This document shows positions 17,712 through 26,977 of a DNA stretch of 64,000 bases, in pieces. Every line of letters starts with the position of its first letter. Positions within the stretch are counted from its first letter, which is position 1. The notes under the pieces are model-generated. The model did not search any database. It saw only the letters and a program-made list of their open reading frames with translations, and had not been told where the DNA came from. A program made the translations under genes and the position numbers. The DNA is from Lachnospiraceae bacterium (lineage in GTDB: Bacteria > Bacillota > Clostridia > Lachnospirales > Lachnospiraceae): the NCBI GenBank assembly GCA_024692905.1, contig JAILLY010000076.1, forward strand, positions 20,597 to 84,596. The letters are read 5' to 3'.

Positions 17712-18698
17712 TCAGACAGGTGCCTGAGCGTCTTTCTCCTCAAGGGCATCAAGCTGTCGTTCTATGTGAAGGCTTAAGTTATTAAGTACATCGTGGAAGG
17801 TGCCGTTCATATTGCAGCCGGCTGCGCGGACATGGCCGCCTCCGCCGAAATACTCGGCTACCTCCGCCACATTTACCTTACCGTTACTCCGCATGCTGAC
17901 CTTAAATTCCAGCGTCCCGATCTCATACATGAATATGGCAACCTCGACACCCTTGGTCATCTGGAGCTGGTTTACGATCCCTTCAAAATCCGAAGGCTTC
18001 GCTTCATAGAACTCCATTGCCTTTCTGTCGACATATCCGGCAATGCATCTTCCGTCCATGAAGATGATGCTCTCAAGCAGTGTGCGCCCGAGCAGCTGAT
18101 TCTGCACATAGCTCTTCTGATAAAAGGTCTCATCCGTGATCTTAGTTGCATCGAAACCGTACTTTACGAGCCTGCTTAACGCATCAAAAGTATCGGGTCC
18201 CGTACAGCTGTAGCGGAAGACACCGGTATCATGGGCAATGCCCGTATAAAGAGCCTTGGCAACCTCGACATCCATATACTCATCCTTAAACATCCTGGTG
18301 AGTATCTCGCATGTGGAGCTTGCATCCGGCTCGATATGGAATACGTCACCATAGCCTGAATTGCTTACATGGTGATCGATGCATATCGACTTTTTGGCGC
18401 CAAGAAACAGCTTGGCTGCGTCTCCGATCCTCTCAACATCTCCCGAATCAAGGGCGATGAACACATCAAACTGCCCCGGATATGCAAAGGTCGTATCAAC
18501 TTCGTCATATCCCTTCATATACGAATATATCGCAGGAGGCTGATCAAGAAAGATCTTTATCTTCGCATCCTTATATGCATTTGTAAGATAGGCATACATT
18601 CCGAGTACAGAGCCGACACAGTCACCGTCGGGCCTGATATGCCCGGATATACCGATCGTTTCGGGGCTGCCTATCTCTTCAAGCAGGTCGTTTATCAT
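17712..18698 (-). CDS. nrnA: DHH-family oligoribonuclease / pAp phosphatase NrnA
   Basis: The 328-residue product has a DHH phosphoesterase domain: HIRPDGDC near residue 20, ALDSGD, and DHH near residue 107. A DHHA1 domain ends with the GGGHVRAAG motif. NrnA enzymes degrade short RNA oligomers and 3'-phosphoadenosine 5'-phosphate using manganese. Its ATG follows the rbfA stop with no gap (TAA then ATG), so translation is probably coupled. This position between rbfA and truB is conserved in clostridia. Confidence 0.93.
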   Translation of the reverse strand: MINDLLEEIGSPETIGISGHIRPDGDCVGSVLGMYAYLTNAYKDAKIKIFLDQPPAIYSYMKGYDEVDTTFAYPGQFDVFIALDSGDVERIGDAAKLFLGAKKSICIDHHVSNSGYGDVFHIEPDASSTCEILTRMFKDEYMDVEVAKALYTGIAHDTGVFRYSCTGPDTFDALSRLVKYGFDATKITDETFYQKSYVQNQLLGRTLLESIIFMDGRCIAGYVDRKAMEFYEAKPSDFEGIVNQLQMTKGVEVAIFMYEIGTLEFKVSMRSNGKVNVAEVAEYFGGGGHVRAAGCNMNGTFHDVLNNLSLHIERQLDALEEKDAQAPV

Positions 18699-19061
18699 TT
18701 AGCGTCTCCCGTCTCCCACATATTCATCGATAAGCCTGTTCATGTTCATTCCGTACTCCGCGGACGTATCCGGTATGAACTTAAGTTCCGGAGTATTCCG
18801 CAGGTTTAAGTTATGCGCAAGTTCCTTGCGAAGGAACCCTTCGGCGCTCTTTAAACCCTTAAGGGTATCCTCCCTCTCAGCCTCGTCGCCGAGAGTCGAT
18901 ATCCATACCTTACAGGTCTTCAGATCGGGCGCCACCTCAACATCCGTCACGCAGGTCATCGGACCCACACGCGGATCCTTTATCTCCGAACGGATAAGGT
19001 TCGCAAGTTCACGCTGGACCTCGGTATTTATCCTTGTATTTTTAATACTGTTCTTTCTCAT
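18699..19061 (-). CDS. rbfA: Ribosome-binding factor A
   Basis: The 120-residue product is a full-length RbfA. It has the N-terminal helix segment ending in IKDPRVG and the KH-like fold with DLKTCKVWIS and LRNTPELKFIPD. RbfA binds the 30S precursor and helps mature the 5' end of 16S rRNA. The gene abuts nrnA and follows infB by about 54 bases, as in other Firmicutes. Confidence 0.96.
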   Translation of the reverse strand: MRKNSIKNTRINTEVQRELANLIRSEIKDPRVGPMTCVTDVEVAPDLKTCKVWISTLGDEAEREDTLKGLKSAEGFLRKELAHNLNLRNTPELKFIPDTSAEYGMNMNRLIDEYVGDGRR

Positions 19062-19115
19062 ATGTATCTACTCTTTCACTGAAGTTTACTTATGCCGGCG
19101 CACAGACCTTAAAGG

Positions 19116-21926
19116 TTATCTCGGAACCTCGACCATCTTGTAGGCTTCAACGATATCAAGCTCGGCAAAGTCATTGAAATCCTCGAATACAAGACCGCAT
19201 TCGAAGCCTGCCTTGACTTCCTTGACATCATCCTTGAAACGCTTAAGGGATGCGAGCGCTCCTTCGTATATCTGCTCGCCCTCGTGGCTGATCCTTACCT
19301 TGCATCCGCGCTCAAACGTACCGTCAAGCACATAAGAACCTGCGATATTCCCGACTCCCGAAGCCTTGAATATCTGCCTTATCTCGGCATGTCCTATGAC
19401 TTTCTCCTCGAATACGGGATCGAGCATACCCTTCATCGCCGCTTCGACATCCTCGATAGCCTTATAGATTACGTTATAAAGCCTTATATCCACGCCTTCG
19501 GTTTCGGCTATGTTCTTGGCCGTAGCATCCGGACGTACGTTAAATCCGATGATTATCGCATTCGAAGCCGATGCCAGGACGACATCCGATTCATTTATCG
19601 CACCTACGCCGCCGTGGATGACTTTGACCACGACTTCCTCATTCGTAAGCTTGACAAGGCTTTCCTTAACGGCTTCGACCGACCCCTGGACATCAGCCTT
19701 TATGATAAGGTTGAGTTCCTTTAAGTTGCCTTCCTGTATCTGGTTGAACAGATCGTCAAGAGACATCTTGTTCTTGGTATCGTCAAGCAGCTTGACCTTG
19801 TTCTGCGAAATGAAGGTCTGCGCGAAATTCTTGGCTTCCTTATCGTTATCGGGTGATACGAATATCTCACCCGCATTCGGAACGTCATTAAGACCGAGTA
19901 TCTCAACGGGTGTTGAAGGACCTGCTTCCTTGACCCTTCTTCCCTTGTCATCGATCATCGCACGCACCTTGCCGTAGCAGGCTCCCGCAGCGATAAAGTC
20001 ACCCACCTTGAGCGTACCCTTCTGAACAAGGACCGTAGCGACTGGGCCGCGTCCCTTGTCAAGCTGGGCCTCAATGACGAGACCGCGGGCCTTACGCTTG
20101 GGATCGGCCTTAAGCTCAAGGATATCGGCCGTAAGCAGGATCATGTCAAGAAGGTTCTCGATACCTTCACCGGTCTTTGCGGAAACCGGAGCAAATACCG
20201 TACTTCCGCCCCAGTCCTCGGGGATAAGGTCATATTCCGAAAGTTCCTGCTTGACTCTGTCTATATTTGCACTCGGCTTATCTATCTTATTGACCGCGAC
20301 TATGATCTCGATACCTGCAGCCTTGGCATGATTGATGGCTTCAATGGTCTGGGGCATTACACCGTCATCGGCGGCAACGACCAGGATCGCGATATCCGTT
20401 GAATTGGCACCGCGCATACGCATTGCCGTGAATGCCTCATGACCCGGAGTATCAAGGAAGGTTATCTTCTGGTCACCGACCTTAACAACATATGCACCGA
20501 TATGCTGCGTGATACCGCCTGCCTCACGATCTATAACATGAGTCTCCCTGATGGAATCAAGAAGCGAAGTCTTACCGTGGTCAACATGTCCCATTACACA
20601 GATAACGGGAGGACGCTTGACCATCCTGCTCTCATCCTCTTCCTCCTCCTTAAGGAGTTCCTCTATAACATCTACTACTACTTCCTTCTCGCACAGGATA
20701 TCAAACTCGACCGCAATCTCTTCGGCCTGTTCATATGTGATCTCCTGATTGACGGTAACCACCTTGCCCTGAAGGAACAACTTCTTTATGATCACGGCAG
20801 GCTGGACCTTCATCTTTTCGGCCAGTTCCTTGATCGTCAAGCTCTCGGGAAGGGTTATTACCTTGATCTTCTCCTCCTCGACAACCTCGGCGGATTTCTC
20901 GGGCTTTATGAACTTTCCTGCCTTGCTTCCCTTAACCTGCTTGCCGCCTCTGAAACCGTCCTCGTTCTGATAGGTAATATCCTTGCGGTTCTTATCCCTG
21001 CTCTTCTTTGAATCGTCGCGGCGGTTATCCTTGCCGGCTCCCTTCTGATCGGAACCGAAGGCAATGCTTATTCCGCTTCTGACTCCGTCACGACTGTTTC
21101 TGAAGTTGCGGTTATCTCTTCCCTGTCCGCCGCTTCTTCCGGCAGGAGCTCTTCCTGCTTCGCCGCCCGTCTTTTCCCTACGTTCGAAAGTTCTTCTGCT
21201 ATCGCCAGTGCCACTGCCACCAGTCCTGTTAGGACGAGCACTGCTTTGTACGTTTTCCTGACTTTTCTGAATGCTTTCTGTACCGGTGTTAACTGCCGCC
21301 TGCTCATTTTCTCCTCCCGAAGGTATAGGCTCATTCGTCTTTGCCGGGCGTTTCGTTACATCCTCAGCCGGCTTGGGCCTGACCTCTTCTTCCCTGTTCA
21401 TCATCATGTTGGCCGTACGGGGAACGTTCGGCTTGATAAGCTTCTGCCCCGGCCTTACAAAGGTATTGCCACCCTGCCTGGGGTCGCGCGGCCTTCCCTG
21501 GGCCCCGTCCCTTTGTCCCGGCCTGCTGCCTCTTGGAGCCTCCTGGCTGTTATGCCTGTTTACGATGATGATGTTAGGCTTCTTTTTCTTGACGGGTGCT
21601 GCCCCGGCACCTGCCGGAGACTCGGGCTTGTCCGGTTTGGCGGCTGCCTTGGCCTGACTGTCATCGGCGGTTTCTGCCTTTGGAGCTTCCCTGACGGCAT
21701 CTGCCTTTGCTTCGCCTGCGGGCTTTTCCTTAGCTGCCGCGGTCTTTGACGCAGCGGCACCGGATGATGCACCTGAAAGCTTCTTTCTTATCTTATCCTG
21801 CTGGTCGTCATCAATTGATGATGATGAGGTCTTCGTACCCTCACCCAGCTCCTCAAGCGCGGCAATGATATCCTTTCCCGACACATCGAGTTCCTTTGCG
21901 AATTCGTATATTCTCATCTTTGCCAA
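19116..21926 (-). CDS. infB: Translation initiation factor IF-2
   Basis: The 936-residue product opens with a short IF2-N helical domain ([13 protein letters not shown]). A long disordered region rich in Ala, Pro, Lys and Arg follows (about 45-330), then a second IF2-N domain ([11 protein letters not shown]). The GTPase domain carries [33 protein letters not shown] and SAKTGEG, and the C-terminal domains bind fMet-tRNA. I use the TTG at 21926, which fits the family N-terminus MAKMR and sits 8 bases after GAGGTG. An ATG at 21917 is the alternative. The gene starts 2 bases after the L7Ae-family gene. Confidence 0.97.
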   Translation of the reverse strand: MAKMRIYEFAKELDVSGKDIIAALEELGEGTKTSSSSIDDDQQDKIRKKLSGASSGAAASKTAAAKEKPAGEAKADAVREAPKAETADDSQAKAAAKPDKPESPAGAGAAPVKKKKPNIIIVNRHNSQEAPRGSRPGQRDGAQGRPRDPRQGGNTFVRPGQKLIKPNVPRTANMMMNREEEVRPKPAEDVTKRPAKTNEPIPSGGENEQAAVNTGTESIQKSQENVQSSARPNRTGGSGTGDSRRTFERREKTGGEAGRAPAGRSGGQGRDNRNFRNSRDGVRSGISIAFGSDQKGAGKDNRRDDSKKSRDKNRKDITYQNEDGFRGGKQVKGSKAGKFIKPEKSAEVVEEEKIKVITLPESLTIKELAEKMKVQPAVIIKKLFLQGKVVTVNQEITYEQAEEIAVEFDILCEKEVVVDVIEELLKEEEEDESRMVKRPPVICVMGHVDHGKTSLLDSIRETHVIDREAGGITQHIGAYVVKVGDQKITFLDTPGHEAFTAMRMRGANSTDIAILVVAADDGVMPQTIEAINHAKAAGIEIIVAVNKIDKPSANIDRVKQELSEYDLIPEDWGGSTVFAPVSAKTGEGIENLLDMILLTADILELKADPKRKARGLVIEAQLDKGRGPVATVLVQKGTLKVGDFIAAGACYGKVRAMIDDKGRRVKEAGPSTPVEILGLNDVPNAGEIFVSPDNDKEAKNFAQTFISQNKVKLLDDTKNKMSLDDLFNQIQEGNLKELNLIIKADVQGSVEAVKESLVKLTNEEVVVKVIHGGVGAINESDVVLASASNAIIIGFNVRPDATAKNIAETEGVDIRLYNVIYKAIEDVEAAMKGMLDPVFEEKVIGHAEIRQIFKASGVGNIAGSYVLDGTFERGCKVRISHEGEQIYEGALASLKRFKDDVKEVKAGFECGLVFEDFNDFAELDIVEAYKMVEVPR

Positions 21927-21928
21927 CC

Positions 21929-22258
21929 TTACAACACCTCGTCTTTCTTACCTTGATCTATGATACTCAATATCTTACCGGCAAGTCCTTCATCGGTAAC
22001 CGCAAGCGATGCCCGGAATTCCCTGCCTATGCAATGCCCCAGGTTCTCCATGTCCGAAAAGAACCTTATCGGGATATTGCGGTGATCGCACATATCAGTA
22101 AAGTGCTTTTTTGTATTTGCGGAGGAATCGCCGGCCACTATCACAAGCCGGGCGCTGCCGGCCTTGATCGTATTCTCGGTCATGAACTCACCGCTCTTTA
22201 CGGCGCCGGCCCTCTGAGCCAGGCCAAGCATACCAAACGCTTTATCACGCATGGGCAA
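21929..22258 (-). CDS. L7Ae/YlxQ-family RNA-binding protein
   Basis: The 109-residue product belongs to the L7Ae/L30e/S12e/Gadd45 family found between ylxR and infB in Firmicutes. It has [13 protein letters not shown] near the start and a [15 protein letters not shown] segment typical of kink-turn RNA binders. The start is a TTG at 22258 overlapping the ylxR end, with GGAGGA about 5 bases upstream. An ATG at 22252 is possible but further from that site. The role in ribosome biogenesis is inferred from family and operon. Confidence 0.9.
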   Translation of the reverse strand: MPMRDKAFGMLGLAQRAGAVKSGEFMTENTIKAGSARLVIVAGDSSANTKKHFTDMCDHRNIPIRFFSDMENLGHCIGREFRASLAVTDEGLAGKILSIIDQGKKDEVL

Positions 22259-22520
22259 TGATCTCCTCCCTTAAAGCGTCAAGGTCATCCTCCGATACTT
22301 CCGTCCTAAACGCACGCGCAAGGCTTTTTTTCTTTACGGCCGCCTCAAGACATTTCGGATCGCTGCACAGATAAGCTCCCCTGCCGTTCATCCTTCCGGT
22401 TTCATCAAGACATATCCCGCCTTCGGGGCGTTTTAATATCCTTATGAGCTCCTGCTTGGGCTTAGATACACCGCAGCCGACGCAGGTTCGCATGGGAACT
22501 TTTCTTTCCATGACCTTCAC
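22245..22520 (-). CDS. ylxR: YlxR-family RNA-binding protein (RnpM)
   Basis: The 91-residue product has the YlxR signature: RTCVGC near residue 11, then GRGAYLC and CL downstream. The start is a GTG at 22520, 6 bases after AAGGA; an ATG at 22511 lacks good spacing. YlxR proteins bind RNA and, as RnpM in Bacillus subtilis, have been reported to act on RNase P. The gene is between nusA and the L7Ae-family gene and overlaps the latter by 14 bases. Confidence 0.93.
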   Translation of the reverse strand: MKVMERKVPMRTCVGCGVSKPKQELIRILKRPEGGICLDETGRMNGRGAYLCSDPKCLEAAVKKKSLARAFRTEVSEDDLDALREEIIAHA

Positions 22521-22538
22521 CGCCGATCCTTATAAAAG

Positions 22539-23744
22539 TCACTCGTTCTCGGGTATTTCATCAACCTCGAGATACTCTACTTCCTCATTTTCCTCTTCAA
22601 CGTATCCCTCATCCTCTATCGCATCGGGATCAAGATACTCTTCCTCGTAGTATTCTTCTTCCTCATCATCGTAGTAATCCTCGAGACGGAAGCCCGGAGC
22701 ATCCTTGGCCTGGGTCTCGGACTTGATATCTATCTTGAAGCCCGTAAGCCTTGCGGCCAGCCTTGCGTTCTGTCCTTCCTTACCTATCGCGAGCGACAGC
22801 TGGGTATCGGGAACCACTACCTTTGCGGTCTTCTCATCGCCATCGGCTATAACGAACACTACCTTGGCAGGTGAGAGTGCATTTTCTATAAGGATACCGG
22901 GATTATCATCCCAGCAGATGATATCTATCTTCTCGCCGCGGAGTTCATCCACTACCGCATTTACACGCGAACCGTTCATACCTACGCAGGCTCCGACGGG
23001 ATCCACGTCCGGATTGTTTGACCATACCGCTATCTTGGTACGGCTTCCCGCTTCACGGGCTATAGCCTTAATCTCGACTGTCCCGTCGCGTACCTCGGTA
23101 ACCTCGGATTCAAAAAGCTTCCTTACAAGTTCGGGATGAGTACGGCTTACGAGTATCCTCGGGCCCTTTGTGGTATCCTTGACCTCGTATATATATACCT
23201 TAACCCTGTCAGTAGGCCTTAAGTGCTCGCTCTTAACCTGCTCGTTTTCGGAAAGAAGCGCATCGGCCTTGCCCAGATCTATGCTTATGTTCCTGCCGAC
23301 ATATCTCTGTACGATACCGGTGACAACATCCCTTTCCTTGTCATAGAACTGGTTATACAGAACAGCCCTTTCCTCTTCCCTGATCTTCTGAAGGATGACG
23401 TTCTTGGCATTTGTCGCCGCGATACGTCCGAATTCCTTGCTCTTTATCTCGACCTGGACAACATCACCGGCTTTTGCCTTCTTGTCGATGAGCACTGCAT
23501 CAGCGAGTGCTATCTCAAGGACGGGATCGGTGATATCCTCCTTGCTCTCTACTACTGTTTTCTCCGCATACACCCTGAAGTCGCCCGTCTCACGGTCGAT
23601 CTCGACCTTGGCATTGTCGGACTTGCCAAAATGATTCTTGCATGCCTGGATAAGGGAATTTTCGATAGCGTCAAATATCGAATCCTTGCTTATCTCCTTC
23701 TCCTTTTCCAGCGCATCGAGCGCTTCCAATAATTCCTTGTTCAT
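22539..23744 (-). CDS. nusA: Transcription termination/antitermination factor NusA
   Basis: The 401-residue product has the N-terminal RNA-polymerase-binding domain (1-125), an S1 domain (about 135-200) and two KH domains (about 200-345; GACVGMNGSRV and LAIGKEGQNARLAARLTG). A Glu- and Tyr-rich acidic tail of about 55 residues follows. The acidic repeats of the E. coli protein are absent, as normal in Firmicutes. A clear AGGAGG precedes the ATG. NusA modulates pausing, termination and antitermination, and may control its own operon through the hairpin upstream of rimP. Confidence 0.97.
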   Translation of the reverse strand: MNKELLEALDALEKEKEISKDSIFDAIENSLIQACKNHFGKSDNAKVEIDRETGDFRVYAEKTVVESKEDITDPVLEIALADAVLIDKKAKAGDVVQVEIKSKEFGRIAATNAKNVILQKIREEERAVLYNQFYDKERDVVTGIVQRYVGRNISIDLGKADALLSENEQVKSEHLRPTDRVKVYIYEVKDTTKGPRILVSRTHPELVRKLFESEVTEVRDGTVEIKAIAREAGSRTKIAVWSNNPDVDPVGACVGMNGSRVNAVVDELRGEKIDIICWDDNPGILIENALSPAKVVFVIADGDEKTAKVVVPDTQLSLAIGKEGQNARLAARLTGFKIDIKSETQAKDAPGFRLEDYYDDEEEEYYEEEYLDPDAIEDEGYVEEENEEVEYLEVDEIPENE

Positions 23745-23813
23745 TTCGTTCCTCCTGAAACATAATGTTAAGATTTATTAATTATTTATTATTTATAAGC
23801 CTCGGCTTATCAT

Positions 23814-24281
23814 TTACAGATCGATGCTCAGACTGATCTTTGCTATATCCGCCCTTGCAAACTCACGTGTGCTTCCGTCCGGAGTTTCAATGCTAAGCTT
23901 ATCTTCATCAAAGGACTGAAGGGTTCCCGAAAACATCTTGGAACCGTCAAGGGGTTTATAGGTCTTGACGTCCACATTCCTTCCGATGCTGTGCTCAAGT
24001 TCCCTGTCTTTCTTAAGTATGCGCCCAAGTCCCGGCGAACTCACCTCAAGTATATACGCATCGGGGATAAAGTCCTTCTCATCAAGCTTATCCGACAGTT
24101 CACGGCTTACGGTCACGCAGTCGTCTATCGTGATCCCGCCTTCCTTATCGATATAGACCCTTAAGTAGTTCTCGTCGCCTTCCTTTACATATTCGACACT
24201 CCACAGTTCAAAACCGTACCTGTCAAGTATCGGCTGTACCAAAGCCTCGGTCCCGGCTTCATGATCCGCACGCCTGCCCAT
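23814..24281 (-). CDS. rimP: Ribosome maturation factor RimP
   Basis: The 155-residue product starts at the ATG at 24281, 6 bases after GGGAG; a TTG one codon earlier is less likely. It has the RimP N-terminal alpha/beta domain (VEYVKEGDENYLRVYID, EVSSPGLGR) and the C-terminal SH3-like domain. RimP helps 30S assembly. It is the first gene of the nusA-infB operon and has a leader of about 70 bases with a terminator-like hairpin. Confidence 0.95.
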   Translation of the reverse strand: MGRRADHEAGTEALVQPILDRYGFELWSVEYVKEGDENYLRVYIDKEGGITIDDCVTVSRELSDKLDEKDFIPDAYILEVSSPGLGRILKKDRELEHSIGRNVDVKTYKPLDGSKMFSGTLQSFDEDKLSIETPDGSTREFARADIAKISLSIDL

Positions 24282-24310
24282 CAAGTTCTCCCTGTTTTAA
24301 TACATAAGAA

Positions 24311-24334
24311 AAGTGGACTCCTGCAAGTCCACTT
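24311..24334 (-). terminator. Terminator-like hairpin in the rimP leader
   Basis: On the minus strand a 9-bp stem (AAGTGGACT / AGTCCACTT) with a 6-base loop is followed by TTTTCTT. It lies downstream of the rimP promoter and about 30 bases before the rimP start. It can stop read-through from amrS and may also attenuate the rimP-nusA operon itself. In Bacillus subtilis, NusA-dependent termination in the same leader is reported to autoregulate nusA. Confidence 0.65.
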
Positions 24335-24358
24335 CTGTAACACTAACTATCGAAATAT

Positions 24359-24387
24359 ACAATACCACCTATTTATAAAAAATGCAA
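24359..24387 (-). promoter_or_regulatory. Promoter of the rimP-nusA-infB operon
   Basis: On the minus strand TTGCAT (24382-24387), 17 bases, then TATTGT (24359-24364). The transcript would begin about 70 bases before rimP and include the hairpin at 24311-24334. Confidence 0.65.
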
Positions 24388-24420
24388 GCATGATTTTACC
24401 GTATTTACGGGCATCTGCGG

Positions 24421-25305
24421 TCAGGGTACGTTTCCGGGATACACATACTTAAGATATTCCGATGCCGTATCCGTAAGTTCATATATGAGCTTAACGTCCG
24501 TCGGCTCCCTGTCGGTCATCCTGTATCTCGGGAAGAACCGCGTTATATGAAGAGGTATCTCATCACCGTCGGGCAGGGATGCGATCCAGCATGCTATCCT
24601 TTTTATCTCATCTTTTGTATCGTTCATGCCCGGGACTATTAGCGTGGTCAGTTCCACATGACACTGTTCATTTGCCATGGATATGAAGCGTTTTACCGTT
24701 TCAAGATCGCCGCCGAGGGTACGGCTGTATATATCCGGATCGAAGCTCTTAAGATCGATGTTTAATGCGTCGGTAAACGGCAGTACCTTCCGGGCGACCC
24801 CCTCATTTACACAGCCGTTGGTCACAAGCACGGTCTTTAGGCCTTCATTCCTTAACAGTTTCGCCGTATCAAGTACATATTCATATCCTATGAGAGGTTC
24901 GTTATACGTAAACGCAACCCCTATATTACCGCGGTTTACGGTATTTACGGCAAGCCTTGTGAGTTCATCGGGAGTAAGATGATTATCGGCCTCCGTAAAC
25001 GGTTCGGCAACCGCGAAATCATCCGCTCCCTTCATCGAGATATCATGATTCTGGCAGAAAGGGCATGCAAGATTGCAGCCGAAGCTGCCAACTGACAGGA
25101 TATAACTCCCGGGATAAAACCGTGCCAGAGGCTTCTTTTCGACGGGATCGAGAGCAAGCGAAGTGATCACCCCGTAATTAAGGGATGCGATCCTGCCCTT
25201 TGCATCGCGGATCATATGTATCCTTGCCCTGCACCTTCCGACATCGCCGGGTGCCAGTTCACACGCATGCGGGCAGACGGGACATTTAAGCCTTATATCA
25301 TTCAA
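24421..25305 (-). CDS. amrS: AmmeMemoRadiSam system radical SAM enzyme
   Basis: The 294-residue product has the radical SAM cluster motif CNLACPFC (Cys77, Cys81, Cys84), a nearby FTYNEP motif and four extra N-terminal cysteines (8, 11, 15, 25). This matches the AmrS family (TIGR04337), related to pyruvate-formate-lyase activators. AmrS always accompanies AMMECR1 and Memo proteins, and the reaction of the trio was unknown when I last knew. It overlaps the upstream amrB-amrA fusion gene by 4 bases, so translation is probably coupled. Confidence 0.92.
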   Translation of the reverse strand: MNDIRLKCPVCPHACELAPGDVGRCRARIHMIRDAKGRIASLNYGVITSLALDPVEKKPLARFYPGSYILSVGSFGCNLACPFCQNHDISMKGADDFAVAEPFTEADNHLTPDELTRLAVNTVNRGNIGVAFTYNEPLIGYEYVLDTAKLLRNEGLKTVLVTNGCVNEGVARKVLPFTDALNIDLKSFDPDIYSRTLGGDLETVKRFISMANEQCHVELTTLIVPGMNDTKDEIKRIACWIASLPDGDEIPLHITRFFPRYRMTDREPTDVKLIYELTDTASEYLKYVYPGNVP

Positions 25306-26726
25306 ATCCGTACCTCATGTCTTATGACTTCAAAACGCTTAAGCTTATAGTTCTTTTCATTTTCCGAAAGCCCGGCCTTGCGCAGTGCGATCGCAACCTG
25401 TTCATCAACCGTATCGACGCCATCAAGGTTCGGAAGCAGAAGCCCCCGTTTATATCCCTTGGTCACTATCACTCCGTAACGCTTTACATCCAGTTCATCC
25501 TTGCCGGATATATCCTCCGCATCCGACAATACATCAACACTTATCTCAAGCGACTCAAGTTCGTTTGGCTTTATGGGATTAAACCTCGGATCTCTTGTCG
25601 AGGCCGAGATGGCGTTCTCTATGATCTCTTCGCCTATATTCGCATATACGGATGATATCGTTCCGATGCAGCCGCGCAGCTTTCCTTCCTTATGGATAGA
25701 CACAAACACGCCTGCTTTCCGGCTCTTCATCTCATCCGGAATGTCGGACGGGACTTCGATCTTAACGCCTTCATTAACGTAAGTTTCTATGGTCCTGCGG
25801 GCAAGCCTTATATAAGGATCTTCCGCCGCGCGTTTCTTATCAAGCACCTTCCTTTGCTCCTCCTGCCAAATGGCAAGGAAGCCGCGTCCGTCAGAAGCAC
25901 CCCGCTTTACCGGATCGTCTGCTGCCTTCTTAACCTTATATGTACATATACCGTAACCGACGCCAAAGGTGCCCTCGTGGGAAAGACGCTTAACATCAAG
26001 GTCATACCCGTCAAGGGCTCCGGCCATTATACAGAAGCTGCGGTGGCCGCACTCTGCGGCGCGCTCACAGAAATTATCATCAAAGTCAAGAAGCCTGCCG
26101 AAATCAGCACTTCCCATGACATCCATGATCCGCTCATCATACTCGGGACCTTCCTTCGCAAATCCGTAAGGACCTTCTGCGAGCAGTTTATGCGACAGGT
26201 CTCCGCTTCCGACAAACACCGCGTTTCGATCAAGTTCATCGCATACATGCTGTATAAGCTGCCCGAAACGGTAATGATCGGGAAGAGTCAGTCCGGACAG
26301 GCCGATGCGGACGAGCTTGTAATCCGTGTAATATTTATTTATGAAGTAAAGCGGCACCATGGTACCGTGATCGAGCCTTGGTTCCTTTTCGCCGAGAACA
26401 CCGGCCGGAAAGTCATCGTGCAGAGCCTTTCGGGCAAGCCTGTCAGTAAAAGCGTTGTCGTATGTTACGTCAAACTTAACGTCCGTGGCCCGGAAAGCAC
26501 CCATGTCGCCCCGGGCACCCTGTCCCGGAGAAACATGGAAGTAATCGGCATACATGACGCTGTGCGGGGATGTCAGTATTATCGTTTCGGGCTTAAGTGA
26601 TGCCACAAAGCGCGCAGCTTCCTCATATGCCGTAATCGTCGCCTGTATCTTCTTCTCCTCGCCGTTTCCGACCTCCGGAAGTATTATCGGCGGATGAGGG
26701 ACCATTATAGCACCGGTTATTGACAT
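25302..26726 (-). CDS. amrB: AmmeMemoRadiSam fusion: Memo-like AmrB + AMMECR1 AmrA
   Basis: The 474-residue product joins two proteins often encoded separately. Residues 1-265 are a Memo/class III extradiol dioxygenase-like domain with VPHPP, ILTSPHS, YFINKY and GSGDLSH. Residues about 295-474 are an AMMECR1 domain with the LRGCIGT motif. AMMECR1 and Memo proteins occur in all three domains of life with unclear chemistry. A consensus AAAGGAGG lies before the ATG at 26726. The gene lies 24 bases after the ribbon-helix-helix gene and belongs to the SPFH operon. Confidence 0.93.
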   Translation of the reverse strand: MSITGAIMVPHPPIILPEVGNGEEKKIQATITAYEEAARFVASLKPETIILTSPHSVMYADYFHVSPGQGARGDMGAFRATDVKFDVTYDNAFTDRLARKALHDDFPAGVLGEKEPRLDHGTMVPLYFINKYYTDYKLVRIGLSGLTLPDHYRFGQLIQHVCDELDRNAVFVGSGDLSHKLLAEGPYGFAKEGPEYDERIMDVMGSADFGRLLDFDDNFCERAAECGHRSFCIMAGALDGYDLDVKRLSHEGTFGVGYGICTYKVKKAADDPVKRGASDGRGFLAIWQEEQRKVLDKKRAAEDPYIRLARRTIETYVNEGVKIEVPSDIPDEMKSRKAGVFVSIHKEGKLRGCIGTISSVYANIGEEIIENAISASTRDPRFNPIKPNELESLEISVDVLSDAEDISGKDELDVKRYGVIVTKGYKRGLLLPNLDGVDTVDEQVAIALRKAGLSENEKNYKLKRFEVIRHEVRI

Positions 26727-26750
26727 ATCGTTCCTCCTTTACCCTGAAGA

Positions 26751-26945
26751 TCAAATATCAAGCTTTGGCGGTTCATCCAGTGAATCGGATACATATCTGC
26801 CGTTTTTCTTCCTTTGGCGCACGCACTCTGTCAGAAGGTATTCTATCTGGCCGTTGATCGAGCGGAAATCGTCTTCTGCCCACTCCGCAATGGAATTATA
26901 CAGTTTTTCATTGAGCCTGAGCGGCACCTGTTTTTTTTCTGCCAT
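26751..26945 (-). CDS. Arc-like ribbon-helix-helix DNA-binding protein
   Basis: The 64-residue product has a short basic beta strand (KKQVPLRLNEKLY), then two helices with SINGQIEYLL, the Arc/MetJ ribbon-helix-helix pattern. The C-terminus is Lys/Arg-rich, then acidic. Such proteins bind DNA as dimers on tandem or palindromic half-sites. It lies 32 bases downstream of the SPFH gene. Because a double palindrome overlaps the operon promoter (28068-28086), autoregulation is a reasonable inference. A similar SPFH plus Arc-like pair occurs in other Firmicutes. Confidence 0.82.
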   Translation of the reverse strand: MAEKKQVPLRLNEKLYNSIAEWAEDDFRSINGQIEYLLTECVRQRKKNGRYVSDSLDEPPKLDI

Positions 26946-26977
26946 ATCGGATAACCCCGGTCACATCCTTTGGATCG

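Noticed and set aside
22539..23744. Truncated NusA, because it is shorter than the E. coli protein
   Set aside because: Firmicute NusA normally lacks the acidic repeats; all other domains are intact.
25692..26600. A plus-strand open frame of 302 residues over the AmmeMemoRadiSam fusion
   Set aside because: Antisense to a clear gene and without any recognisable motif; a codon-bias shadow.
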